A stretch of 64,000 nt of DNA from Agrypnia vestita (GCA_016648135.1 JADDOH010008093.1:92730-156729); one strand, 5' to 3'; positions 30,784 to 41,639 are shown, numbered from the stretch's first letter. The notes: generated by a model from the letters alone, not told the origin. A program made the numbers and translations.

Positions 30784-31605
30784 TTTTTACTTCCTTTCTC
30801 TTAACTCGTGGCGTCTGCTTGCTTGCCGGCTTGCCGTCGAAAAACCTTTGGATCAATTTTTAACCCTTTTCCCGTGATCCAATCGAGCTGAAACATGGCA
30901 AGTAGACTCGTGGCGACGATCAAGAAGATCTATCAAATTTTCGTTTAAAAAAATTAATAATTATAATTTCGGATTTTTAGAAATTTTAATGTTTTTTTCA
31001 AATTGGAATCATTACAAAAGCTTGATTATTAACAACGGCGCCGGCGGCCCGATAACGTCGCGGAATATTTTCTAAATTTGAATTACTCCGTCGGTATACA
31101 TAATAGGTACTTCACTACGAATTTCGAAAATCTAAATTGACTGACAATTTTTTATTTATTTATTTATTTTATTTAAAAAAATCCATGTTTACAAATAAAG
31201 GTACTTAATACTAATTTAACAATAAAACATAAGATAAATTACACATTTTTTTGTTTTGTTTAATTTGTGGATTATGTCACTCTACTAGGCTACGCCTGTC
31301 CCAGAGTGGCGTTATAGAACACAATTATAATATTTTTTCGAGTTCGTCAGTAGTATTTATTTTCATAAGGTAGTAATTATGTATCTACAAAGTATCAAGT
31401 GGAATGTTAGTGAAATGTTTTTAGAATTTAATCTTCAAAGCATGAAGTTTCTTATCAGAGCTCAAAACATCTGACATTTTAGAAATATATTAAATTACTG
31501 TAAGTTTAGTGTTATGTTTTATGTTATAATTCGTCTTTAATTGTTGTTATATTTTACAAAGAAAGGGAGTATAATAAAAACTTGGTTTTTATGGGTTACT
31601 TTTTT
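30784..31605 (+). repeat. Repeat B, copy 3, with a LINE tail inside
   Basis: Left part 30784-31146 and right part 31415-31605 match copy 1. Between them is a block beginning TTTATTTATTTATTTTATTT with GCTACGCCTGTCCCAGAGTG near its centre, a reverse-oriented LINE 3' end. Confidence 0.7.
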
Positions 31606-31777
31606 AATAATTATTTTATTTTATGGACTCCAGTTATTTATTCCGTATCTTATGCACGGAATTAGGATTCACTAACTTGACACTCACTAGATCACTGAGC
31701 GATACACCAACAAGTTAACTATCAATTATTTCGCGAAGAGCAATTAAAAAAATATTCTGATATCGGATTATTTTATA

Positions 31778-32225
31778 CAGGGTTATTCGTAAAACATTAA
31801 TAACTTCGCAGGACTATATTCCTGCCTTGATTATGAGTCGAAAATGTTCAAGCTATTATGACCTAATATCAATAATTATGGAGATATGCGACTTCAAAGA
31901 TTGCATTTTTTTTTTTATATTTCTGATTTATTTTTTGTAAAACGCTGGACTATCATTACAGTATCTCATATGGATTACGTAAAATTAATTCGTTTCAATA
32001 CAAGTTAAATAATTGGAATTCGAAGGCTTTTATTTTTTTTTATTTGAATTGTATTAAAGGGAATGAATTTTTCATACTCGATATAAGTTACTGTGATGAT
32101 AGTCCAACGTTTTACAAAAAATAAGTCAGATATATTGAAAAAAAATGCAAACTTTCATGTCGCGTATCTCCTTAACTATTGATATTAGGTCACAATAGCT
32201 TGAACATTTTCTCATAATCAAGGCA
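31778..32225. mobile_element. Family M MITE, right end truncated
   Basis: Begins with CAGGGTTATTCGTAAAAC after TA and keeps the left arm and most of the right arm. It stops at TCATAATCAAGGC, about 60 bases short of the usual end. Confidence 0.75.
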
Positions 32226-32259
32226 TAATATATATATAGATATATATATATCCTTATCT

Positions 32260-32780
32260 ATAAATATACGGACGTTCGAACACGGTATCACGTGCATTGT
32301 CAAGGCTAAAAAGGCCTCCAAAAAGTTAAGGACTAGCCGTACTTGTGCGCCGGATGGACCTGAAAGTCTCCCACCCATAAAGGCAATGGACCATGGACGT
32401 TGATACCGTTGTCGATTAAACGTGGCCTAGGTCGTCTCAGGGGACAATTACAGAAAACGCGACGTGTCCCAGGAAATATTACTTTGTTAACATATATATA
32501 GTATATATACTATCTATATATATATATCGTACAGGTAGCGCCATACGTTTATAAAAAGCTGGAACCGTTTCCAGATCGTACAGGTAGCGCCATACGTTTA
32601 TAAAAAGCTGGAACCGTTTCCAGATCTCATGTCCGATTCCAGAGATAAGGATGTCCGATGCAGCTGGACCAATACGGAGCAGCCAGTTTCTTATCTTCCT
32701 ACACTGACGTCTGGTTGTGGCGGACATACAGTCTCAAAGTGCGATTCTCAAACTGTTGATATAGAAAAATATTAAAATGC
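32260..32780. other. Unassigned region with an exact 49-bp duplication
   Basis: 32270-32470 and 32620-32740 are GC-richer and look neither repetitive nor clearly coding. A 49-base block (starting ATCGTACAGGTAGCGCC) is present twice in perfect tandem at 32526-32574 and 32575-32623. The flanks are TA-rich. Confidence 0.6.
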
Positions 32781-32789
32781 ACGATTCTC

Positions 32790-33000
32790 TATATATTTAT
32801 TTATTTTTATTTCTACGGTTTACACCTATTACAGTAAAATGAAAATTTTTATACATATCTAGATAACAGTGTACATTATATATGTAAATATATATATATC
32901 TGCATGCATGCTCATTTACAAGTGTATACATATACATATATTCATACATACGAAATTTATAAAACAGTATCTTTTATAATAATTGTTGTATTACAACAGA
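32790..33000. other. AT-rich sequence with reversed LINE-type tail
   Basis: Starts TATTTATTTATTTTTATTTC and carries TATATA runs. Probably another LINE end in reverse, but with no protein evidence. Confidence 0.3.
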
Positions 33001-33036
33001 TTGTTAGTTAACTTTGTAAAAACCACTACCAGATTT

Positions 33037-33082
33037 TAGGTCTACCGGTTTCGAGACGTACCCGTCTCTTCGTCAGGACCTA
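33037..33082 (-). ncRNA. Hammerhead ribozyme candidate, well formed
   Basis: Minus strand, in order: helix I strand TAGGTC; core CTGACGA; helix II GAGACG / CGTCTC with a GGTA loop (six pairs); core GAAA; a minimal helix III (AC / GT, CG loop); UH site GTA; and GACCTA, which pairs fully with the opening TAGGTC. All invariant core positions fit (CUGANGA, GAAA). The short helix III is like that described for hammerheads of Penelope-like elements. Flanks are the usual terminal-repeat-like AT-rich DNA; no nuclease ORF is nearby. Confidence 0.8.
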
Positions 33083-33350
33083 CACTACACCACTACGTTC
33101 ACAACACTACACAACTCAACTATAGTATTTTTACACTTCCACCAATAATTGATCACATGCGTGTTAGTCTTGTCAGGCACAAACATGCACTGATTAGCCT
33201 AATGAACCATCAGGGATCTACCGAAAGTGAGTGAGAAGGGGCGGGGACTAAAGTGGGTGTTACCCCATCTTTTGTGAACATTAAGTTAAACAAAGGGCTA
33301 TATGGAAAATTAATTTGGTTGTTAATTAGTGGTGCTCTATTATTCAATGA

Positions 33351-34076
33351 GTGATATAGCATTCAATAATTCAATGTAATGAGTGATATAGCATTCAATA
33401 ATTCAATGTAATGAGTGATATAGCATTCAATAATTCAATGTAATGAGTAAGATAGCATTCAATAATTCAATGTAATGAGTGATATAGCATTCAATAATTC
33501 AATGTAATGAGTGATATAGCATTCAATAATTCAATGTAATGAGTGATATAGCATTCAATAATTCAATGTAATGAGTGATATAGCATTCAATAATTCAATG
33601 TAATGAGTGATATAGCATTCAATAATTCAATGTAATGAGTGATATAGCATTCAATAATTCAATGTAATGAGTGATATAGCATTCAATAATTCAATGTAAT
33701 GAGTGATATAGCATTCAATAATTCAATGTAATGAGTGATATAGCATTCAATAATTCAATGTAATGAGTGATATAGCATTCAATAATTCAATGTAATGAGT
33801 GATATAGCATTCAATAATTCAATGTAATGAGTGATATAGCATTCAATAATTCAATGTATGAGTGATATAGCATTCAATAATTCAATGTAATGAGTGATAT
33901 AGCATTCAATAATTCAATGTAATGAGTGATATAGCATTCAATAATTCAATGTAATGAGTGATATAGCACTCAATAATTCAATGTATGAGTGATATAGCAT
34001 TCAATAATTCAATGTAATGAGTGATATAGCACTCAATAATTCAATGTAATGAGTGATATAGCATTCAATAATTCAA
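33351..34076. repeat. 32-bp minisatellite, about 23 units
   Basis: Unit GTGATATAGCATTCAATAAT + TCAATGTAATGA, 32 bp. Start points step by 32 from 33351 to 34053, apart from two single-base deletions (GTATGAG near 33858 and 33984). Variants are one GTAAGATAG unit (33447) and GCACTCAA changes in the units starting at 33958 and 34021. Near-perfect homogeneity implies recent amplification or gene conversion. Confidence 0.95.
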
Positions 34077-34460
34077 TTTTTGTTTTCGAGGGGATTTGAT
34101 TACGCTAGAATAATGCGTATGTAAAATGTGACTTAAACAGATGCAAGGGGGACATTCTTTTGCACTGATCCAATCCCCTCTCATAAAAATGGGATTTTGT
34201 TCATCTCTTTACAGATTAATATTCTGTGACAGAATGTTTAAAAAATATATTTTCATAACAATGTCCGTCGCTAGAGTTACCATTGCATTATAAAAATTCA
34301 TCGTGCTTCTCGGAACAATGAATGTACTTAAATTAATTTTCTAGTATAGACAGATTAGTTATAGTGAAAGGGAGTTAGAAGTGGCGTGGTTGCAAATTAA
34401 GTAGGTACAAAGTAATTATAATGGAAACTTAATCTTTATACCTATAAAACTCAATTTCTT

Positions 34461-34765
34461 CCTCTCCCCCTGATATATTTTCGATGCAAATCTGTACCGT
34501 TTGACCGATCAGACTCAAAATTTGGAAACATATTCTTTAGGACCCGGCGGGTAATAAAGGCGACATTTCCCCCTATTCTTTTACTCCTTCCTCTCCCCCT
34601 GACATATTTTCGATAGAAATCGGACTCAAAATTTGGAAACTTATTCTTAAGGACTCGGGTAGCATGGGTGACATTTCCCTCCTATTCTTTTACCCTTTCC
34701 CCTCCCCCTGATATACTTTCGATGCAAATCTATACCGTTCGAATCGAACCTTTGTTTACCCTCAC
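34461..34765. repeat. About 110-130-bp tandem repeat, 2.5 units
   Basis: Units start at about 34461, 34590 and 34700 with CCTCTCCCCCTGAYATAYTT and contain TCGATGCAAATC, GACTCAAAATTTGGAAAC, TATTCTTWAGGACYCGG and GACATTTCCC. No coding frame is maintained. Confidence 0.7.
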
Positions 34766-34799
34766 AAATTTATTTTCAACCTAATCCTTAACCGGTGCA

Positions 34800-35000
34800 A
34801 CACCGGATACGAACAGATAGTTATGAATAAAACACTAAAGCTTCGTTTTTTCCACTATTTCATTTTTGAGTATAACACAACATGTTTCGAAAACCTCCGT
34901 TTACTTCTTCAGGTGAGTTGAGTCACTAGAAATAGCGGGAACATTGTGAGAAGTGGTGATGTGAAGGGTTGTATTTGATTATGGATGATATTAGTTGTTA
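34800..35000 (-). mobile_element. Penelope-like terminal region
   Basis: Minus strand: CAACCCTTCACATCACC, CACAATGTTCCCGCTATT, then a hammerhead-like block and GAAACATGTTGTGTTATACT. The order and several words (ACCCCTCACATCACC, ACAATGTTCCCG) are the same as in 45600-45700 beside the GIY-YIG element, so it is a diverged terminal repeat of the same group. Confidence 0.6.
34877..34917 (-). ncRNA. Hammerhead-ribozyme-like motif, degenerate helix I
   Basis: Minus strand: CTGAAGA, helix II GTAAAC / GTTTTC (one mismatch) with GGAG loop, GAAAC and ATGT. Core bases fit the consensus, but helix I (CTCAC against GTGTT) keeps only three pairs. Confidence 0.5.
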
Positions 35001-35113
35001 AACAACACACACGCTGAAGACACTTTTAATTGGGACAGTGAGATGAGTTTTAAATAATTATGTATTGTTTTTTGTGTATTTTAATAATGTAAAAAGTCAA
35101 AGAGTCAGCAAAC

Positions 35114-35476
35114 CTATGAGAAAGACAGTAAAATATGACCAGATTTTAGAAAATACCACTGTCTCAGAGCCGATTGCATGTTTCTCTTTAAAGTAGTCAA
35201 CCAGTCATGGAATGCATCTAAGAAATCACTGTAATCATTGCCCAGTCTGCGTGGTCTTGGCAGTGATGAGTGCATGTGGTAGTTTGTTCTAGTATTATCG
35301 TAATAGAATATATCCTTCAAACGCGTTGATAATGAATTTGTAAAAAAATCCCAGAAAACTAAACACAAGATTCTAAACGGCCGTGAAAATCTGAGAACAT
35401 CATTTACAAGATTCCACCATAACAAACAATCAAACAGACAAAGAGAGTTAAATAAAAGCATGTAAAAAAGACTCAA
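35114..35476 (-). CDS. Unrecognised 120-codon ORF next to Penelope-like end
   Basis: The hydrophobic N-terminal half (two possible membrane-like stretches within codons 1-50) is followed by a more polar half ending ALRQWYFLKSGHILLSFS. It matches no family I know. Its position just upstream (minus strand) of a Penelope-like terminus suggests it may be a chance frame in element DNA. Confidence 0.2.
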   Translation of the reverse strand: MSLFYMLLFNSLCLFDCLLWWNLVNDVLRFSRPFRILCLVFWDFFTNSLSTRLKDIFYYDNTRTNYHMHSSLPRPRRLGNDYSDFLDAFHDWLTTLKRNMQSALRQWYFLKSGHILLSFS

Positions 35477-35539
35477 CGCACCTTTTTAATTTTTTTTCCA
35501 TAAATTCGCAATGTTAAATATTAAATATTGGCGTAGGAC

Positions 35540-35620
35540 TACAAAATGTTTGTGCGAAGCGCCATTGGGGTGAAATTTTTACAAAAATGTATAAATGATC
35601 AATTTTTATTATTACAATGC
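35540..35620 (-). repeat. L2-like LINE 3' hairpin fragment
   Basis: GCGAAGCGCCATTGGGGTGA and ATTTTTACAAAAATGTATAA resemble, in reverse, the 3' terminal hairpin module at 30090-30140. No protein remnant. Confidence 0.4.
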
Positions 35621-35699
35621 AAGATTGAGAAATTTTGATCTTCGAACAGCGGGGTACTATTGTGACATTTTGAACAAAGTTGATTTTTTTTCAAACCTC

Positions 35700-36200
35700 T
35701 GTTACTAATTTTCTCTTTATAATTATGCTATGTTCAATAGTTTAGAAGTTAACAAGAAAACAACGACATATAATACATTTTCTCATTCTTACAATAACAA
35801 TATGGCCCACTTTAACTCTGTATCTAGAATGTTGAGGTCATACAACAAAACAGAAAATAACCATAACGTCCTCATTGACATATTCCATGACAATGTCCAC
35901 TATAATTATATAAGAGAACTATTACCAAACTTGTTAAATTAGCTGTTTAGTCTCTTTATTCAATCTCACTCTATAAAATCAATTTTTTCTGTTCTTTCTT
36001 GCATATGTTTTAGCCTTTATACTATTTATCTCTGTTTTCTGTGTTCACGTTTAAGTGATGAAAAGCATTTAAACTAATTGCTTTATAATTATATTATCTA
36101 TATCATGTTACGTGTTTTTCATTGTTTGTGAACCATTAAAATAAATAAATAAATGAATGAACGAACGAATGAAAGAATGTATAAATAAATAAATAGATAA
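35700..36200 (+). pseudogene. LINE C-terminus and 3' UTR with AAAT tail
   Basis: A 70-codon frame (35730-35942) ends RSYNKTENNHNVLIDIFHDN..IRELLPNLLN, reminiscent of the extreme C-terminus of CR1/Daphne-like LINEs (the ID.F...F...L pattern). The 3' UTR closes with AAATAAATAAATGAATGAAC and further tail repeats to 36205. Confidence 0.45.
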
Positions 36201-36240
36201 ATAAAATGGAGTTATGTTGTAGTAAAATTATAACAATGAG

Positions 36241-36382
36241 GGCAGACCCACCGCTTACCCAGGACCGTTTTATAAGCAAAAGCTCCCATATCGGTCCTAC
36301 TCATTCGCCGCCAGGTTGGCATTTCTTAATGCTAAAGGCAACCGTGCAACCCAGCACTGCAAAGCAGAATTGGGCCGTAGTA
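36241..36382 (-). mobile_element. R1-like LINE 3' UTR, second copy
   Basis: Closely matches 4024-4170 (GACCGTTTTATAAGCAAAAG, CAACCCAGCACTGCAAAGC, AATTGGGCCG). 5' truncated with no coding part. Confidence 0.6.
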
Positions 36383-36519
36383 GAATTAGTAATATTGCTT
36401 AGAATAGCAACTGTTGACTTTAAAGAAAATTCTCGAATCTTTTTTCCATGGTTTTCGCCATCATATCTTACCGAGCCAGTCAACCTTTGATAACTTAAAT
36501 TTGTGAAATTCAATTCACG

Positions 36520-36715
36520 ATTTTGTACGTAGTAATGTCCGTCACTAACGCTACCAGATGGCGCGCATAATGACGAACTGTGTAAAATAATGAGGTGTAA
36601 AAAGCAAAAAAACGTAATTCTCTATGTAACAATGTCCATCATTAACGCTGCCAGATGGGGAAAATAATGATGAGGTGTAAAATAATAAAACAACGATTTT
36701 TTATGTGACAATGTG
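36520..36715. repeat. About 90-bp tandem units, interrupted by a LINE
   Basis: Units share GTAACAATGTCCRTCAYTAA, CGCTRCCAGATGGSG, AATAATGAGGTGTAAAA and AATTCTCTATG. Two units lie here and a further one to one and a half at 37650-37790. The LINE fragment 36716-37540 sits between. Confidence 0.65.
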
Positions 36716-37540
36716 TGTCCAAAATCAAGGACTTGACATCTTTCTTAAACTGTTCGTATTTTGGAATGTTCCTTTCTTGAAATTTGTTTTGCGACAACAA
36801 TGTATTGTACCATTTAACTCCCAAGTATGTGTAATGATTTTGTGCCATGGTGGTTCTTAAAGATCCTATCTTTATTTGTCCCTTTATTCTATGTCTATTA
36901 CTTATACAGTCTAAGGGGTGAGATATATTTATAATATAATATTTGTAAATTTGGCATAGGGAGTTTGTTTTATATATTTTTGTGAGTGAAGGTATTTTTG
37001 TGAGTGATTAAATTCTTGAAATATATTTACGGTAGGATAGTATAAGGTTTTTTGAGAATCGTTTTTATAATTTTTTTTGTATTATGATTAATGGCTGCAC
37101 GGTGAACTTATAAGCCCCTCCCCACACAATAATACCATACTGTAAGAGGGGCTGCACCAACGCGTAATACCCCATTTTAATAGTATTTTTAATATAATTA
37201 ATAGTATGTTTAATATATTGCGTTTAATATATCATTTGTAACAAACAAAACAACGATCAATTTTGGTCGTTGTTTTGTTTATTTGGTTTTCCATGGTCAG
37301 ATTGACATGGTCTTGCCATTTGACATGTTTGTCAATTGTTGTTCCTAAATATTTAATATTAGACTTATCATTATGTGAAGTACACTCAGTGGTGCATGTT
37401 ACATTATTTGTACATTTTTTACAATGAATCGTTATATTGAGATTTTTTGATACTTCTTCTTGGAGTGTGAAAGGAATGAAAAATGTTTTTTTCCGAATTA
37501 AGTGACAGGAGATTCTTTGATGGCCTTTATATCATGATTA
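36716..37540 (-). pseudogene. Non-LTR retrotransposon RT C-terminal region (L-type B)
   Basis: Minus strand: KYLGTTIDKHVKWQDHVN (about 37350-37300), ALVQPLLQYGIIVWGGAYK (about 37160-37105) and, after frameshifts, RTTMAQNHYTYLGVKWYN (68-codon ORF 36642-36848). These are the successive C-terminal RT landmarks of Jockey/CR1-like LINEs. Related to but diverged from 20390-21195, 59110-59610 and 60690-61475. Heavily broken. Confidence 0.75.
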
Positions 37541-37649
37541 GCTGCAATACTAATTTTATTCTATGTTTTGAGCACCATTTACTTTGTTTTACGCAGTTAC
37601 TCTCCTTTCGATATCATTCGAAAAAATAATGATTTATAAAAAGCAAAAA

Positions 37650-37795
37650 AAAACATACAAAATTTTCTTTGTCACTGTGCCAAACAGATGGGGTAAATAA
37701 TTATGAAATGTAAAACAATAAGGGAGTATAAAAATAATAATTCTCTGTGTAGCAATGTCCCTCACTAACACTATTAACGAGGTGTACGTCGTAAG
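37650..37795. repeat. Tandem units, right part
   Basis: AAACAGATGGGGTAAATAAT, AATTCTCTGTGTAGCAATGT and CCCTCACTAACACTATTAAC continue the repeat of 36520-36715. Confidence 0.55.
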
Positions 37796-37799
37796 TTAA

Positions 37800-38722
37800 C
37801 CGGTCGGGTGCCGGAGCGCAGATCTGCGCTCCCTAGACACGTATGCGAATTCCACCTATTTTACCTGCGTTTATGGGTTTTTAAAGATCTCTCAAGGTTT
37901 TGAATGAACGAGTTCTGTTTGTCAAGTAATCTCGTTTGCCGCGCAAACCGGACAAAAATCATTCCAAATGTCGTCTTCGAACCGCGCATTAATTGTTTTA
38001 TTTATCTGTTAAAAAATGTTTTTTTTTAAATAAAAAAATGTTAAAATTAAATATTTTTATATTCTTTGATATACTTAGTTATTGAAATACAATATCTTTA
38101 GTGTTATTGCTTCCATGGTATTTTTCAATAATTTACCAGTGAATATTAGAACTGAAGAACACTATACAAAATTCAAGAAAGACATAAAACAAATAGAATA
38201 TAATTAAAACAAAAAATGCTTAGAATTATAAAAAATAAAGATACTCCGAAATAATTAGTATACTTGAGTTACTAATATTTATCTTATGATGTTTGTATTT
38301 CTCTACACTGTTCCATTATTAACTTATACATACTTATTCATTCATGCTCTTATGTATCATACTCCTGTCCCCAAACACAAGTATTACTTTACTGGGAACA
38401 GTTAAACATGTATAAAAAAATGTAATATTCAATGTAAATTGTGTGTAATGATTTCTATTTTCAATAAAGAAATTTAATATGAAAAAAAAAATGGTTTTAT
38501 TCGATAATCATGTGCATTTCTGAAGTAAATTTCGTAAATTATTTTGATAATTAATGAATAAGCAATTATTGTATAAGTATTTATTGAAATATAAGTAATT
38601 ATTGAAGTCTGTATATTGAGAAACCAAAAACTGCAATTTCTTAGCGATTATTGTTGATTTTTACACGAATATAACCATAACAAAAATAGTCTAAAAACAG
38701 CAATCGCGCGGCATCCGACCGG
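37800..38722. mobile_element. piggyBac-type non-autonomous element
   Basis: TTAA at 37796-37799 and 38723-38726 brackets inverted ends CCGGTCGGGTGCC / GGCATCCGACCGG (one mismatch in 13). TTAA targets and short TIRs starting with CC are piggyBac features. The 923-bp interior is AT-rich with GGAGCGCAGATCTGCGCTCC, a perfect palindrome, next to the left end. No transposase frame is present. Confidence 0.85.
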
Positions 38723-38757
38723 TTAAACATCACTGACCTTAACGCATTTCATTTTTA

Positions 38758-39428
38758 GTTTTTTTACTCCCTTTATATTAATTCGTGGCGTCTGCTTGCT
38801 TGCCGTCAACAAAAAATTTGGATCGATTTTTGACCCTTTTCCCGTGATCCAATCGAGCTGAAACTTGGCAAGCGTGGCGACGATCAAGAAGATCTATCAA
38901 ATTTTCGTTAAACAAAATTAATAATTATAGTATAATTTCGGATTTTTAGAAATTTTATTGGTTTTTTCAAATTTGAATGATTAGAAAAGTTTGATTAGCA
39001 ACGGCGCGGTGGCCCGATAACGTCGCGGAATATTTTCTAAATTTGAATTACTCCGTCGGTATAATAGGTACATCACTACGAATTTCGAAAATTTTCAAAA
39101 CAATTGGTTCACAGATGACAGGAAAATTAGGTTTTTTGGGAAAAAATCAAATAATAATTTATTTCTTTTAGATTTCTGCTTACTCTTCTGTTACTCAAAT
39201 CTGATTCTGACTAAATCATTTGACGCTGGAAATTCATAAGGTACGATATTGATGATAATTGAATCTATCAAAATCTTGACATCTCAAAACATCTGACACT
39301 TGAGAAATATATTAAATTTCTGTAAGTTTAGTGTTATGTTGTATGTTTTAATTCGTCTTTAATTATTGTTACACTTTACAAAGAAAGGGAGTATAGTGAA
39401 AACTAGGTTTTTATGGGTTACTTTTTTT
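38758..39428 (+). repeat. Repeat B, copy 4
   Basis: Full-length, from TTTACTCCCTTTATATTAAT to GTTTTTATGGGTTACTTTTT, with an extra block of about 110 bases after 39095. Confidence 0.75.
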
Positions 39429-39935
39429 TTTCCAAAATTTCATCAACCTAAAGTTCCCCTCATGCGGGAGTGATCGAAGACCGTCACACCACCGCCCGCC
39501 CTCCCGGAGATGTCTTCCTGGGACACAGGCCGGATTAGCGCTATCGTTTTGAAAATCATTTTTACGACATCTAATCAAAACGTGGCGCACCTCGATACAA
39601 CGCCCGCCCGCCCGCTCTTATTAGAATTACAAAGTTTTGGCTTAATAACCTCGTTAAGCCGCAATGTATTCAGCGGCACGGACCGCCGTAACGAGGTGCG
39701 CCACATCGCCACAGCGCCACCGCCGCGCTGGTCCAGAGGACAAGATCTGGAGCGAGCATCTTGTTAGGGAGATGAGCCCAGAGCACGCGGGAGCTCCGAA
39801 TCGATACGGGAACAATTTTGAGGCATTTTGGAAGAAACCATATTCGCCAAGATACGCGAGAAGCTTCTGAAACTCGAGCGATTATAAATTACGCGGCGGG
39901 CGCGGGACAACAGTTGATTTTTTGACGTGTTATAT
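39429..39935. other. GC-rich unassigned patch
   Basis: 39460-39900 is GC-rich and unique in the window. Two overlapping plus-strand ORFs of 85 and 68 codons have no recognised domain. It may be host DNA. Confidence 0.35.
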
Positions 39936-39938
39936 ATA

Positions 39939-40460
39939 CAGGGTTATTTGTGAAACGTTGATAACCTCGCAGGACTATATTCCTGCCTTGATTACAAGTC
40001 GAAAATGTTCGAGCTATTATGAGCTAATATCAATAGTTAAGGAGATATGCGACATCAAAGTTTGCATTTTTTTTTCAATATTCCCTACTTATTTTTTGTA
40101 AAACGTTGGACTATCATTACAGTAACTTATATCGAATACGAAAAATTAATTCTCTTTAATACAAATCAAATAAAAAAATAAAAAGAAAACATTCCAATTG
40201 GAATTTTTTCAGGGTTTTGATCATTTTATTTAACTTGTAATGAAACCAATGAATTTTTCGTAATCGATATGAGTTACTGTAATGATAGTTCAACGTTTTA
40301 CAAAAAATAAGTCAGAAATATTGAAAAAAAAATGCAAACTTTCGAGTCGAATATCTCCTTAACTATTGACATGAGGTCATAATAGCTTGAACATTTTCGA
40401 CTCATAATCAAGGCAGGAATATAGTCCTGCGAGGTTATTAATGTTTTACAAATAACCCTG
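39939..40460. mobile_element. Family M MITE, full length
   Basis: CAGGGTTATTTGTGAAAC to TTTACAAATAACCCTG, TA at left and CA at right. Both roughly 230-bp arms are present. Confidence 0.85.
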
Positions 40461-40640
40461 CATGTGTCGGCGAAATGCTCCAATGTCTCTGATATATTTC
40501 GACGGTGGCTTGTGGATTGTTATCGCTCCAAATGCGGCAATTCTGTTTATTGACATAGCCATTTAACCAAAAATGTGCTTCGTCACTGAACACATTTGAC
40601 TTGTGAATACTATACCTCCAGATTACGCCATTACGCGCCA
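40461..40640 (-). pseudogene. Tc1/mariner-like transposase fragment with first DDE Asp
   Basis: Minus strand reads VFSDEAHFWLNGYVNKQNCR then IWSDNNPQATVEIYQRHW. The FSDEAHF block contains the first catalytic aspartate of IS630-Tc1-mariner transposases of the type common in insects. About 50 codons remain and there is no start or further catalytic residue. It abuts the right end of a family M MITE, which has probably inserted into it. Confidence 0.75.
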
Positions 40641-40734
40641 GCCACGGCGGCTACATACCCGAAATCATATTTAAATATTAAAGGCAAAAAATTATCTATC
40701 AAATAAAGCCAATTTCATGAATATTCATTCATTA

Positions 40735-41110
40735 ATCTCCATCCCCTTGTCCTAGTAGGGTCGGGGGCCCAAAGACAAGATGTTTCCATGTTCCCCTGTC
40801 TTGCGCTGCTTCTGTACGAGTTCTATGTGTACTAATGAGTTCTAATGAGTACTAGACACATTCTGTTTTCATACACATTTTTCTGTTGCCTCTTTCAGCT
40901 TAATCTGGTGCGATCCACCGGCCGTCTTTCTTCCAGGACTGCCAGGAGCATTCTTCTTGGTATTCTTCCTCTGGCATACTTAGCACATGTCCAAGCCACC
41001 CCAATTGTGATTTTTCTATGTGTAGGAATAGGGGTTCCATGCCGAGTGTGTGCCTTATGTCGGCACTTCTCACTCATCTCGGCAGCCTGGATCCTTGCTC
41101 TCACTTGGAT
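40735..41110 (-). pseudogene. Non-LTR RT tail fragment (RTE/R-type)
   Basis: Minus strand gives LGWLGHVLSMPEE and, after a shift, RIPRRMLLAVLEERRPVDRT, the LRWxGHVxRMPxxRxPxxxLxxxxxxRRPVGRP signature that follows the RT domain. Stops and frameshifts are present. Confidence 0.55.
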
Positions 41111-41314
41111 AATAAAAACATTTTTCTGTGTTTTATTTCAGTTTAAAGTTCTCCGCATTTAATAAAACGTACTTTAGAAGTGTCGACCGACCCTAATAAA
41201 ACCCGCTGCTGTCTGCGCGCCAGCTAATTATGTGGTGCTCACTCTTTTTATAGTGGGGACACATTCTGTTCCCGTGAAGGTGGCCTACCTGAATACACAC
41301 ATGACCTTTCTGTG

Positions 41315-41420
41315 TGTAGTTTTTTGGGATATTCTGCCGTGTATATCTGACCTCCCTTGCCGACGTTTCGGATCCCTTTGCAGGGTCCATCATGACGTGC
41401 ACATCAGCCCTGTTGATCGA
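41315..41420 (-). repeat. Penelope-type terminal block, hammerhead-like remnant
   Basis: Minus strand: ATGATGGACCCTGCAAAGGG, ATCCGAAACGTCGGCAAGG, matching 16318-16360. The first core box is mutated (CATGATG), so a ribozyme is unlikely. Confidence 0.5.
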
Positions 41421-41439
41421 CGGATGAATGAAAATAAAA

Positions 41440-41632
41440 TGTATTTTTAATTTTTGCAAGGTCTTTATCATTTTATTTGAATTAATTTTTCATAATCAAT
41501 ATAAGTTACTGTAATGATAGTTCGACTTTTCAAAAAAACTGCAAACTTTGATATTGTATGTCTCCATAAATATTGATATTAGTTCACAGTTGCTTGTACA
41601 TTTTCGACTCACTATCATGGCAGGAATCCACT
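41440..41632. repeat. Family M MITE, partial right half
   Basis: Runs from the central TTTATCATTTTATTTGAATT to CACTATCATGGCAGGAATCC; the terminus is missing. Confidence 0.6.
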
Positions 41633-41639
41633 TATATAC

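Noticed and set aside
33351..34076. CRISPR-like array
   Set aside because: Repeats are contiguous 32-bp tandem units without spacers, in a eukaryotic transposon-rich context; it is a minisatellite.
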